This document shows positions 34,596 through 43,089 of a stretch of DNA of 64,000 nt, one piece after another (the stretch's first letter is position 1; each line of letters starts with the position of its first letter). A model generated the notes under the pieces. It was not told the origin of the DNA. It saw nothing but the letters and a program-made list of their open reading frames with translations, and made no database searches. This stretch comes from Duganella sp. sic0402. Lineage in GTDB: Bacteria; Pseudomonadota; Gammaproteobacteria; Burkholderiales; Burkholderiaceae_D. A program made the position numbers and the translations under genes. The DNA is taken from the NCBI RefSeq assembly GCF_019219065.1, contig NZ_JAHUWK010000001.1:310001-374000 (forward strand), written 5' to 3'.

Positions 34596-36098
34596 TTACT
34601 TCACGCCGTGCATCAGTTTCTGGATCAGCGGAGCGACCAGGAACAGCAGCGCGCCGGCGCCGATCAGCGACCAGAAGCCGAAGGTGTAGCCGTGCAGCGC
34701 CGAGGACAGCGACATGCCGCTTTCGCCCGATACCCACGAGGCAAAGATGCCCGACAGGTTGTTGCCGATACCGGTCGACAGGAACCAGCCACCCATACCC
34801 AGGCCCACCAGACGCGTTGGCGCCAGCTTGGTCACCATCGACAGGCCGATCGGCGACAGGCACAGCTCACCAATCGATTGCAGCACGTAGACCATGAACA
34901 GGGTCCAGAACGGGATCTTGTTGTTGGCGTCCACCAGGCTCGACAGTGCGAACATCAGCAGCAGGAAGGCGGTGCCGTTGAAGATCAGGCCCAGGCCGAA
35001 TTTGCGTGGAATCGACGGGTTGAAGCGGCCCATGGCCACCCAGATGAACGCAATGATCGGTGCGCAGGTGATGATGGCCAGCGAGTTCACGGTCTGGAAC
35101 CAGGCGACAGGGAAGATCCAGTTGAACATCTCGCGGTCGACGATCTTCTCGGCCAGGAAGGTGAACGAACTGCCGGCCTGCTCAAAGAAGCACCAGAAGG
35201 TGATGTTGAAGAAGAAGATCACCAGCATGGCGATCACCTTGTCGCGTGCCACTTTACCGTTCTTGATGCCTTCGACCAGCAGCATGACCGCCAGAATGAT
35301 GAACAGTATGCTCAGCACTACCTGCAAGTTCTTGGCGCCCGCAGCCAGCAGCGTGTACACCAGCGGGATCACGCACAGCGAACCGATAATCACGTACAGC
35401 AGGCGTTTCGGATCGGCAGTCTGCGCATCCGGTGCGCCGATGCCTTTCAGTTGGGCGCGGCCGATGTAGAACCATACCAGGCTGACCAGCATACCGACGC
35501 CAGCCGAGATGAACACCACCTTATAGGCCGGCATGCCGCCGGTGCCGAAGACGGCCGAAGCCAGCCACTCGGTCAGCACTGGCGCCACCATCGCGCCGGC
35601 GTTGATGCCCATGTAGAAAATGGTGAAGCCGGAATCACGGCGCGGATCAAGCGTGGTGTACAGCTTGCCGACCATGGTCGAGATGTTCGGCTTGAACATG
35701 CCGTTACCGACAATGATGGTCGCCAGGCCGAACTTGAATATAGTTTCATTCGGCAGCGCGATCATGAACAGGCCGGCCGCCATGAAGCCGGCGCCGACCA
35801 GGATGGAGCGCTGGTAACCCAGCACGCGATCGGCCACATAGCCGCCGAACAGCGCCGCCGCATACACCAGCGCCAGGTAGGAACCGTACACCAGGTTGGC
35901 GGACGATTCGCCGGCCGCATCGCCATTATAGAACTGTGCCACCACGTAGAGCACCAGCGCCCAACGTATGCCGTAGAACGCAAAGCGTTCCCAGAACTCG
36001 GTCATGAACAACATCCACAGTGGGGCAGGGTGCCCCATGATCTGCTTAAACTCCGGAATAGCGGCTTCCGTGTGGGTGGTGGTGGTCGCACCGCTCAT
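34596..36098 (-). CDS. Proton-dependent oligopeptide transporter (POT/PTR2 family)
   Basis: Inner-membrane MFS peptide/H+ symporter of 500 aa with 12-14 membrane segments. The family signature EFWERFAFYG (ExxERFxYY type) is at about residues 34-43 and the PTR2 signature FTIFYMGINAGAMVAP near 158-173; a FEQAGSSFTFLAE motif in the second half carries the conserved Glu of TM7. It imports di- and tripeptides. The 219-bp region upstream diverges toward ppnN. Similar to DtpA/DtpB, but orthology is not determinable here. Confidence 0.93.
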   Translation of the reverse strand: MSGATTTTHTEAAIPEFKQIMGHPAPLWMLFMTEFWERFAFYGIRWALVLYVVAQFYNGDAAGESSANLVYGSYLALVYAAALFGGYVADRVLGYQRSILVGAGFMAAGLFMIALPNETIFKFGLATIIVGNGMFKPNISTMVGKLYTTLDPRRDSGFTIFYMGINAGAMVAPVLTEWLASAVFGTGGMPAYKVVFISAGVGMLVSLVWFYIGRAQLKGIGAPDAQTADPKRLLYVIIGSLCVIPLVYTLLAAGAKNLQVVLSILFIILAVMLLVEGIKNGKVARDKVIAMLVIFFFNITFWCFFEQAGSSFTFLAEKIVDREMFNWIFPVAWFQTVNSLAIITCAPIIAFIWVAMGRFNPSIPRKFGLGLIFNGTAFLLLMFALSSLVDANNKIPFWTLFMVYVLQSIGELCLSPIGLSMVTKLAPTRLVGLGMGGWFLSTGIGNNLSGIFASWVSGESGMSLSSALHGYTFGFWSLIGAGALLFLVAPLIQKLMHGVK

Positions 36099-36198
36099 GC
36101 GGCTCCTCCTAATAATTATGGTCTAAAGGACTGGCTTCCCTTGTGGGGCAGCCAAATTGGGCGCCATTTTAATCTACAAATCGTTTACATCGGACATT

Positions 36199-36227
36199 TT
36201 GATAGCTGCACTGCACAAATGTATTCA
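36199..36227 (+). promoter_or_regulatory. Candidate sigma70 promoter for ppnN
   Basis: TTGATA (36199-36204), a 17-nt spacer and TATTCA (36222-36227) lie in the divergent gap; predicted start of transcription is about 85 nt before the ppnN ATG. Confidence 0.5.
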
Positions 36228-36317
36228 GTGTGATAACGATTCAGTAGCCCACGGACGGCTGAGTTGTCGTATATTGATGGCGCAACACCCATAGAAACTG
36301 AATAGGATTTACGCATC

Positions 36318-37688
36318 ATGGAACATGACGTTGTCGATACCCAGATTTCCCCCGAAGGCCACCTGGAGATACTTTCCAAGGCCGAAGTCAACAAACTGCT
36401 CGATACCAGCCAGGGTGGCCTGTATAACGTGTTCCGCAAATGCGCGCTGGCGGTGCTCAACTGCGGCAGCACCATCGACGATGGCAAGGAACTGCTGGAA
36501 CGCTATGAATCGTTCGACATCAGCATCGTCCAGCGCGAGCGCGGCATCAAGCTGGATATCAAGGGCGCGCCGGCGATCGCTTTCGTCGACGGCAAAATGA
36601 TCAAGGGCATCCACGAGCACCTGTTCTCGGTGCTGCGGGATATTGTATTTGTCAGCAACGAGGTGACCGACAATCCCAAGTTCGACCTGGGCAAGACCGA
36701 AGACATCACCGATGCGGTGTTCCACATCCTGCGCAATGCCAATGTGCTGAAGCCGATGCTGAACCCAAACCTGGTGGTGTGCTGGGGCGGCCACTCCATC
36801 AACCGCGCCGAATACAATTATTCGAAGGAAGTCGGCTACGCAATGGGCCTGCGCGACCTGGATATCTGCACCGGCTGCGGCCCTGGCGCGATGAAAGGCC
36901 CGATGAAGGGCGCCACCATCGGCCACGCCAAGCAGCGCCTGCACCGCGGCCGCTATCTGGGCATCACCGAGCCGGGCATCATTGCGGCGGAATCGCCGAA
37001 CCCCATCGTCAATGAACTGGTCATCATGCCGGACATTGAAAAACGCCTGGAAGCGTTTGTACGCACCGGCCACGGCATCGTGGTCTTCCCAGGCGGCGCC
37101 GGCACGGCCGAAGAAATCCTCTACATTCTCGGCATCCTGCTGCACCCGGATAACGCCGGGATCCCGTTCCCGCTGATCTTCACCGGGCCGGAAACCTCGC
37201 GCGACTACTTCGTGCAGATCAACCAGTTCATCCACGATACCCTGGGTCCGGAGGCGCAGCAGCGCTACAAGATCATCGTCGATGATCCGGAGCTGGTGGC
37301 GCGCGAAATGCAGGCCGGGATCAAGGCGGTGCGCGAGTTCCGCAAGGCGCGCAGCGATGCGTATTACTATAATTGGAGCCTGAAGATCGACGCCGAGTTC
37401 CAGCGTCCGTTCCCGCCGACGCACGAGAATATGCGCAACCTGAGCCTGCACAAGAACCAGCCGGTGCACCTGCTGGCCGCCAATCTGCGGCGCGCGTTTT
37501 CCGGTGTGGTGGCTGGCAACGTCAAGGAAGAGGGCATGCGCGCGATCGAGCAATACGGTCACTTCGAGATCCACGGCGACAAGGAAATCATGGGGCCGAT
37601 GGACGCGCTGCTGGCCTCCTTTGTCGCGCAAAGCCGCATGAAACTTGCAGGAAAGCCTTACACCCCGTGCTATCGCGTGATTCAATAA
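36318..37688 (+). CDS. ppnN: Pyrimidine/purine nucleotide 5'-monophosphate nucleosidase PpnN
   Basis: LOG-family enzyme of 456 aa that cleaves nucleoside monophosphates to base and ribose 5-phosphate; in E. coli it is regulated by (p)ppGpp. The N-terminal DUF4478-like region (about 1-140) precedes the LOG core with VCWGGHSINRAEYNYSKEVG, CTGCGPGAMKGPMKGA and the PGGAGTAEEILYILG motif, and a C-terminal DUF3412-like region. Length matches E. coli YgdH/PpnN. A 7TM diguanylate cyclase gene overlaps its 3' end by about 22 nt. Confidence 0.94.
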   Translation: MEHDVVDTQISPEGHLEILSKAEVNKLLDTSQGGLYNVFRKCALAVLNCGSTIDDGKELLERYESFDISIVQRERGIKLDIKGAPAIAFVDGKMIKGIHEHLFSVLRDIVFVSNEVTDNPKFDLGKTEDITDAVFHILRNANVLKPMLNPNLVVCWGGHSINRAEYNYSKEVGYAMGLRDLDICTGCGPGAMKGPMKGATIGHAKQRLHRGRYLGITEPGIIAAESPNPIVNELVIMPDIEKRLEAFVRTGHGIVVFPGGAGTAEEILYILGILLHPDNAGIPFPLIFTGPETSRDYFVQINQFIHDTLGPEAQQRYKIIVDDPELVAREMQAGIKAVREFRKARSDAYYYNWSLKIDAEFQRPFPPTHENMRNLSLHKNQPVHLLAANLRRAFSGVVAGNVKEEGMRAIEQYGHFEIHGDKEIMGPMDALLASFVAQSRMKLAGKPYTPCYRVIQ

Positions 37689-39526
37689 GTACCAAGGCGC
37701 GTGCGTGGCTGGTCCACGCGCGCGTTGTTTTGCTACTGATTCTTTGTTGTCTGAGTGGTCCTTCGCTTGCCGTCGATGCCTCGGCTTTGCCGCATGGGTC
37801 GCTGTCGCTGACGCCTTACCTGACCGTGCTGGAAGACCTGCAATCGGTGCTGGACTTCGACGCCGCGCGCCAGCGCGCGTCAGCATTCCGCAGCGCCGGC
37901 AAGGCGGATGAAGCGCTGAGTTTTGGCTACACCCGTTCCACCTACTGGTTGCGGCTGGAGCTGACTAACCCCACCGACAAGCCGCTGGACCGCATGCTGG
38001 AGATCAGCAATGCGCGCCTCAGCGACATCCAGTTCTACCGGCCGGACGCGCAAGGGCGCTACAGCGTGCATCGCACCGGCAGCGCACACCCGTATGCGAC
38101 GCGGCCGTATCCGAATCGCTACTACGTCTATACACTGCAACTGGCGCCGCACGCGCAAGAAGTAATCTATGTGCGCATCTGGTCCGAGGGGGCCAAGCTG
38201 ATCCCCATGACCCTGTGGGAGCCAATTGCCTACGCGGCCTACGAGCGCCAGGACTATCTGGTGCAGGGCGCGTATTTTGGCACGGCGCTGGCGATGACGC
38301 TGTTTAACCTGGTGCTGTTCCTGACACTGCGCGACCGCTTGTACCTGCTATATGTCGCCTTCGTGCTGTTTACGGTGATTGCGCTGTCCGGCCAGAACGG
38401 ACTGGCGCATGAATGGCTGTGGCCTGCTATCGGCGGCAGCTGGCCGAACAAGGCGGCCTCGCTGGGCTTCTCGCTGTCGGCCGGCATGCTGACGGTGTTC
38501 ATGCGGCGCATGATCAATACCCGTGAAGTGGTGCCGCGCCTGGACTGGATACTGCGCGTGCTGCTGGTGTTCTTCTTCACTGCGCCGATCGCAACCATCT
38601 TCTTTTATGTGGAAACGGCGGGGCAGATCACCACTGCCTGGGCGGTATGTTCGCCGCTGATCATGCTGGTGGGTGTGGTGTGCGCGCTTAAACGCCAGCG
38701 CAGCGCCTACTATTTTACTGCGGCGTTTGTGCTGCTTTTCGTCGGCAATTCCTCCAGCTCGCTGGCGGCGCTGGCTATTTTGCCGCACAATCCGCTGACC
38801 AATTACGGCAGCCAGATCGGCTCCTGCGTTGAAATGATGATGCTGGCGTTTGCGCTGGCGGACCGCGTCAACGTCATGCGCCGCGAAAAAGAAACGGCGC
38901 AGCGTGAGGCGCTGGAGGCGCAGGCCAACCTGATCGTTGGCTTGCAGGCGTCCGAACGCATGCTGGAATTGCGGGTGGAACAGCGCACGCATGAACTGCA
39001 AGTGGCGAATGACCATCTGGCGGCGCTTAGCATGACCGACGGCCTGACTGGCATCGCCAATCGCCGCCGCTTCGACGAGGTGCTGGCGGCGGAGTGGGGC
39101 CGTGCGGCCCGCCAGCAGCATCCGCTGGCGATCGGCTTGCTGGACATCGACTTCTTCAAGCAATACAACGACCACTATGGCCATCAGGCGGGCGATGATT
39201 GCCTGCGCCGCGTGGCGCAGGCGTTCAAGGCGCAATTGCAACGTGGGGGTGACTTGGTTGCGCGTTACGGCGGCGAGGAATTTGTCTTCATCGCGCCAGC
39301 GGTGGACGCCGAGCGCGCGATGCGGATTGCGGATGCGGTGTGCAAGGCGATTGAGTCGCTGGGGCTCCCGCACATCAAGACGCCGGGCGGCACGCTCACC
39401 GTCAGCATCGGCGTCGCCGCATGGATACCGCTGCCCGGCACCTCATCGCAAGACATCCTGCGCGCCGCCGACCAGGCCCTCTACCGCGCCAAACAGCTCG
39501 GCCGCAACCGCGCCGAAGTGCACTGA
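37667..39526 (+). CDS. 7TMR-DISM diguanylate cyclase
   Basis: Membrane signalling protein of about 619 aa. A signal peptide (about 1-37, hydrophobic VVLLLILCCL then SLAVDA) precedes a periplasmic DISM extracellular domain (about 45-175), a seven-helix membrane domain (about 185-400), a coiled-coil linker (about 405-455) and a GGDEF domain (about 460-615) with ARYGGEEF and an inhibitory RGGD site. The periplasmic domain suggests carbohydrate or small-ligand sensing. The frame has no ATG near the domain start; GTG at 37667, inside the 3' end of ppnN, gives a good signal peptide, with TTG at 37730 as alternative. Confidence 0.82.
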   Translation: MLSRDSISTKARAWLVHARVVLLLILCCLSGPSLAVDASALPHGSLSLTPYLTVLEDLQSVLDFDAARQRASAFRSAGKADEALSFGYTRSTYWLRLELTNPTDKPLDRMLEISNARLSDIQFYRPDAQGRYSVHRTGSAHPYATRPYPNRYYVYTLQLAPHAQEVIYVRIWSEGAKLIPMTLWEPIAYAAYERQDYLVQGAYFGTALAMTLFNLVLFLTLRDRLYLLYVAFVLFTVIALSGQNGLAHEWLWPAIGGSWPNKAASLGFSLSAGMLTVFMRRMINTREVVPRLDWILRVLLVFFFTAPIATIFFYVETAGQITTAWAVCSPLIMLVGVVCALKRQRSAYYFTAAFVLLFVGNSSSSLAALAILPHNPLTNYGSQIGSCVEMMMLAFALADRVNVMRREKETAQREALEAQANLIVGLQASERMLELRVEQRTHELQVANDHLAALSMTDGLTGIANRRRFDEVLAAEWGRAARQQHPLAIGLLDIDFFKQYNDHYGHQAGDDCLRRVAQAFKAQLQRGGDLVARYGGEEFVFIAPAVDAERAMRIADAVCKAIESLGLPHIKTPGGTLTVSIGVAAWIPLPGTSSQDILRAADQALYRAKQLGRNRAEVH

Positions 39527-39545
39527 GATGCGGCTCAGTCAAACG

Positions 39546-39574
39546 AAAAAAAAGCCGCTCGGTTGAGCGGCTTT
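39546..39574 (-). terminator. Terminator downstream of lysS
   Basis: On the minus strand AAAGCCGCTC (39574-39565) pairs with GAGCGGCTTT (39560-39551) around a 4-nt loop, followed by a run of T. The stem also lies after the converging cyclase gene. Confidence 0.85.
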
Positions 39575-39591
39575 GGGTGGGGTGTTGAAGA

Positions 39592-41121
39592 TTACTCTTC
39601 GCGGCGCAGGTGCGGGAACAGCAGCACGTCGCGGATGTTCGGCGAATCGGTGATGATCATCATCAGGCGATCGATACCGATGCCGCAACCGCCGGCTGGC
39701 GGCATGCCGTATTCCAGCGCGCGGATGTAATCGGCGTCGTAGAACATGGCTTCCTCATCGCCAGCATCCTTGGCGGCGACTTGCGCCAGGAAGCGTGCCG
39801 ACTGGTCTTCCGCGTCGTTCAGCTCCGAGAAGCCGTTGGCGATCTCGCGGCCGACCATGAACAGTTCGAAGCGCTCGGTGATGCCTTCACGGCTGTCGGA
39901 CGCGCGCGCCAGTGGCGACACTTCGACCGGGTAGTCAATGATGTAGGTTGGCTCCCACAGTTGCGCTTCCGCAGTCTCTTCAAACAGCGCCAGTTGCAGC
40001 GCGCCCAGGCCGGCGGTGGTGAATGGCTTCACGCCGAACTTCAGCAGTTCCTTCTTGATGTACTCTGCGTCGTTCAGCTGCTCGGCCGTGTACGAAGGCG
40101 CGTACTTGTTGATCGCTTCCACAATGGTCAGGCGGTGGAATGGCTTCGACAGATCCAGCTCGCGGCCGCCGTAGGTCAGCTTGGCGGTGCCGTGTGCGTC
40201 GATCGCAGCCTGGCGGATTACCGCCTCGGTGAAGTCCATCAGCCACTTGTAATCGGTGTAGGCCGCGTAGAACTCCATCATGGTGAATTCTGGATTGTGA
40301 CGGATCGACACGCCTTCGTTGCGGAAGTTGCGGTTGATTTCGAACACGCGGTCAAAGCCGCCGACCACCAGGCGCTTCAGGTACAGCTCAGGCGCGATAC
40401 GCAGGAACATCTGCATGTCCAGCGCATTGTGGTGGGTGATGAACGGCTTTGCGGCGGCGCCACCTGGAATGGTGTGCAGCATCGGCGTTTCGACTTCCAT
40501 GAAGTCGTTCTTTTCCATGAAGCGGCGGATCGACGAGATGGCGGCGGTACGTGCCTTGAAGGTGCGGCGCGTCTCTTCGTTCATGATCAGGTCCACGTAG
40601 CGCTGGCGGTACTTGGTTTCCTGGTCGGCCAGGCCGTGGAACTTGTCCGGCAGCGGGCGCAGCGACTTGGTGATCAGGCGCAGTTCGCTGACCTTGATGG
40701 TCAGTTCATCGGTCTTGGTCTTGAACAGCGTGCCGACCACGCCCAGGATATCGCCCAGGTCATAGTGGTGCAGCGCGGCCATGGCGGCTTCGCCGGTCAG
40801 GTCCAGCGTGGCGTAGATCTGAATGCGGCCGTCGGCTTTCGGGCCGGAGGCATCCTGCAGCGTGGCGAAAGCGGCCTTCTTGCCTGCTTCGCGCTTCAGC
40901 ATCATGCGGCCCGCCAGCGTGACGGTGACCGGAGCAGCTTCCAGCTCTTCGCGGGTCTTCTCGCCGTATTGCGCGTGCAGGTCGGCAGCCTTGTGTTCAG
41001 GCTTGAAGTCGTTCGGGAAGGCGACGCCTTGTTCGCGGATGGCGGCCAGCTTGGCACGGCGCTCCGCAATGATTTTATTTTCGTCAGGAGCGGCTGCTTG
41101 GTCTTGAAGATCCGTAGTCAT
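39592..41121 (-). CDS. lysS: Lysyl-tRNA synthetase (class II)
   Basis: Charges tRNA-Lys; 509 aa, the usual bacterial length. An N-terminal OB-fold anticodon-binding domain (about 60-170) is followed by the class II core with [20 protein letters not shown], motif 2 [20 protein letters not shown] and motif 3 [16 protein letters not shown] near the end. It is the distal gene of the prfB-HAD-lysS group on this strand, with 26 nt between the HAD stop and its start. prfB-lysS adjacency is widely conserved. Confidence 0.97.
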   Translation of the reverse strand: MTTDLQDQAAAPDENKIIAERRAKLAAIREQGVAFPNDFKPEHKAADLHAQYGEKTREELEAAPVTVTLAGRMMLKREAGKKAAFATLQDASGPKADGRIQIYATLDLTGEAAMAALHHYDLGDILGVVGTLFKTKTDELTIKVSELRLITKSLRPLPDKFHGLADQETKYRQRYVDLIMNEETRRTFKARTAAISSIRRFMEKNDFMEVETPMLHTIPGGAAAKPFITHHNALDMQMFLRIAPELYLKRLVVGGFDRVFEINRNFRNEGVSIRHNPEFTMMEFYAAYTDYKWLMDFTEAVIRQAAIDAHGTAKLTYGGRELDLSKPFHRLTIVEAINKYAPSYTAEQLNDAEYIKKELLKFGVKPFTTAGLGALQLALFEETAEAQLWEPTYIIDYPVEVSPLARASDSREGITERFELFMVGREIANGFSELNDAEDQSARFLAQVAAKDAGDEEAMFYDADYIRALEYGMPPAGGCGIGIDRLMMIITDSPNIRDVLLFPHLRREE

Positions 41122-41147
41122 GGTCTTTACTTTTGTTGAGGTGATGA

Positions 41148-41816
41148 TTAGTTAGTGGCGGAGGCGAACAATTCGTCCACATCCAGCTCGCTGAAGTCGC
41201 GTACGACGGCGATCACGTTGTCGAACTCCTTAAACGCTTCAGCCGGCAAAGTGGTTGTCAACACCACCGCGCGCATACCGGCACGGCGTGCTGCTTCCAC
41301 GCCCAGCGGCGCGTCTTCAAACACGATGCTGTCAGCCGGCTGCGCGCCGGCGCGCTCGGCGGCCAGCAGGAACACGTCCGGATTCGGCTTGCCGCGCGCC
41401 ACATCGGCGGCGCCGGCGATGGCGTTGAATTCCTTGCGCAGATCCAGGCCATCCAGCGTGAAGTCGATGTTTTCGTTCGGCGCGGCGGTGGCAACGGCCA
41501 GCTTGATGCCGGCTGCCTTGGCGCGCGTGATGAAGTCGACGAAGCCGGTGGTCGGCGCCAGGTGCGGTGCATACATCTCGCGGTACAGCGCTTCCTTCTC
41601 GAAATCGAGCGCCGCGCTTTCTTCCTTGCTCAGCGATTTGCCGAAGTAGGTGCTCATGATTTCATGGCCCTGGCGACCCGCCGTGTTACGGAAGAAGTCA
41701 TCCGCGTCGATCACATGACCGCGGCGCTGGAAAAATTCCAGCCACGATTTCACGTGGAAGGACATATTGTCGACAATGGTTCCGTCCATGTCGAAGATGA
41801 ATGCACGCTGAGTCAT
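41148..41816 (-). CDS. HAD superfamily hydrolase (beta-phosphoglucomutase-like)
   Basis: HAD subfamily IA enzyme of 222 aa. Motif I is [10 protein letters not shown] (nucleophile Asp9), the cap domain follows, the Lys motif is [13 protein letters not shown] and the metal-binding end is [16 protein letters not shown]. Such proteins act as phosphoglycolate-type phosphatases or beta-phosphoglucomutases; the exact substrate is not clear. The frame is open further upstream inside prfB, but ATG 41816, 5 nt after the prfB stop, gives the correct HAD N-terminus. It lies between prfB and lysS in one operon. Confidence 0.88.
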   Translation of the reverse strand: MTQRAFIFDMDGTIVDNMSFHVKSWLEFFQRRGHVIDADDFFRNTAGRQGHEIMSTYFGKSLSKEESAALDFEKEALYREMYAPHLAPTTGFVDFITRAKAAGIKLAVATAAPNENIDFTLDGLDLRKEFNAIAGAADVARGKPNPDVFLLAAERAGAQPADSIVFEDAPLGVEAARRAGMRAVVLTTTLPAEAFKEFDNVIAVVRDFSELDVDELFASATN

Positions 41817-41821
41817 TAAAA

Positions 41822-42926
41822 TTACACGCCTTGTTTGAGCGAAGCCGAAATGAAGTCGTCCAGGTCGCCATCCAGCACGCCCTTGGTATTGCCGGTTTCG
41901 AAGTTGGTGCGCAAGTCCTTGATGCGCGACTGGTCCAGCACGTACGAGCGGATCTGGTGGCCCCAGCCGACGTCGGTCTTGGAGTCTTCCAGCTTCTGCT
42001 GCTCGCTCATGCGCTTGCGCAGTTCCAGTTCGAACAGCTTGGCCTTCAGCATTTCCATCGCCTCGGCCTTGTTGCGGTGCTGCGAACGGTCGTTCTGGCA
42101 CTGCACCACGATGCCCGACGGGCCGTGGGTCAGACGCACTGCGGAGTCGGTTTTATTAATGTGCTGGCCACCGGCGCCCGAAGCGCGGTAGGTGTCGATA
42201 CGCAGGTCGGCAGGATTGATCTCGATGTCGATCGAATCATCCACTTCCGGATAAACGAACAGTGACACGAACGAGGTGTGGCGGCCGCCGGCCGAGTCGA
42301 ACGGCGATTTGCGCACCAGGCGGTGCACACCGGTCTCGGTGCGCAGGAAGCCGTAGGCGTATTCGCCTTCCACTTTCAGCGTCGCGGTCTTGATGCCAGC
42401 CACCTCGCCATCGGATTGCTCCATGATCTCAACCTTGAAGCCCTTGCGTTCGCAATAGCGCAGGTACTGGCGCAGCAGCATCGATGCCCAATCCTGCGCC
42501 TCGGTGCCGCCGGCACCGGCCTGGATGTCGACGAAGCAGTTGTTCGGGTCCATCGGATTGCTGAACATCCGGCGGAATTCCATGCCTTCGATGACCTTGC
42601 GGACTTCTTCCGCATCGACGATCAGCGCTTCCAGCGTATCGTCGTCGCCTTCTTCCTTGGCCATGTCGATCAGGTCGGCCATGTCTTTCAGGTCGGCGTT
42701 GGCCTTGGTCAGCGCGTCAACAACGGCTTCCAGCGATTTTTTCTCTTTGCCCAGGTCCTGGGCTTTCTTCGGATCGTTCCAGACGGCTGGATCTTCCAGC
42801 TCGCCGTTTACTTGCTCAAGCTTGTCGACTTTGCGATCGAAGTCAAAGATACCTCCGAAGTTCGGCTTCGCGCGTGGTCAAATCGGCGAGCAGGGAGGTG
42901 AGGGCGTTAATGCGTTCGGCTTCCAT
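41822..42926 (-). CDS. prfB: Peptide chain release factor 2 with programmed +1 frameshift
   Basis: RF2 ends translation at UGA and UAA. It is read in two frames: 27 codons from ATG 42926 (opening [13 protein letters not shown]) to CTT at 42848-42846, then an in-frame TGA (42845-42843) is bypassed by a +1 shift to GAC and the frame runs to TAA at 41824-41822, giving about 367 aa (E. coli RF2 has 365). The main frame carries the stop-recognition SPF tripeptide ([10 protein letters not shown]) and the catalytic GGQ ([13 protein letters not shown]). Two separate open frames here are not a defect but autoregulation. A -10 TATAAT is at 42969-42964 on this strand. Confidence 0.96.
42842..42857 (-). 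promoter_or_regulatory. RF2 programmed frameshift site
   Basis: Minus strand CGGAGGTATCTTTGAC: an internal Shine-Dalgarno-like GGAGG, then TAT CTT TGA C. The ribosome slips from CTT to TTT, shifting +1. The element and its spacing match the conserved bacterial prfB signal, so low RF2 raises RF2 synthesis. Confidence 0.95.
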
Positions 42927-42963
42927 GGTTTTCTTCTTTTCTAAGGCTGAAATCAAACCTTGG

Positions 42964-42969
42964 ATTATA
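42964..42969 (-). promoter_or_regulatory. Candidate -10 element for prfB
   Basis: TATAAT on the minus strand, about 37 nt before the prfB ATG. The -35 at normal spacing is weak. It is the likely promoter of the prfB-HAD-lysS operon. Confidence 0.5.
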
Positions 42970-43089
42970 CCGTAAGCGGCTACGCTCTCCCAGCGCCGCG
43001 CCGCCAGCGGTGTCGCGGCGCCGAAATGCTGCCATTTATGCCACAAAACGACGGTAAACGTATAGAATATCGCAGCCTGTCACTTCATC

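Noticed and set aside
34359-36233. 624-codon plus-strand frame opposite the peptide transporter
   Set aside because: Starts inside glpD and crosses the bidirectional terminator; low-complexity, Gln/Arg/His-rich shadow of the POT transporter.
39610-41139. 509-codon plus-strand frame opposite lysS
   Set aside because: Mirrors lysS almost exactly; lysS has all class II synthetase motifs, this frame none.
42843-42926. Apparent frameshift mutation or pseudogene at the prfB start
   Set aside because: The CTT TGA C site with upstream GGAGG is the conserved programmed RF2 shift, so the gene is functional.
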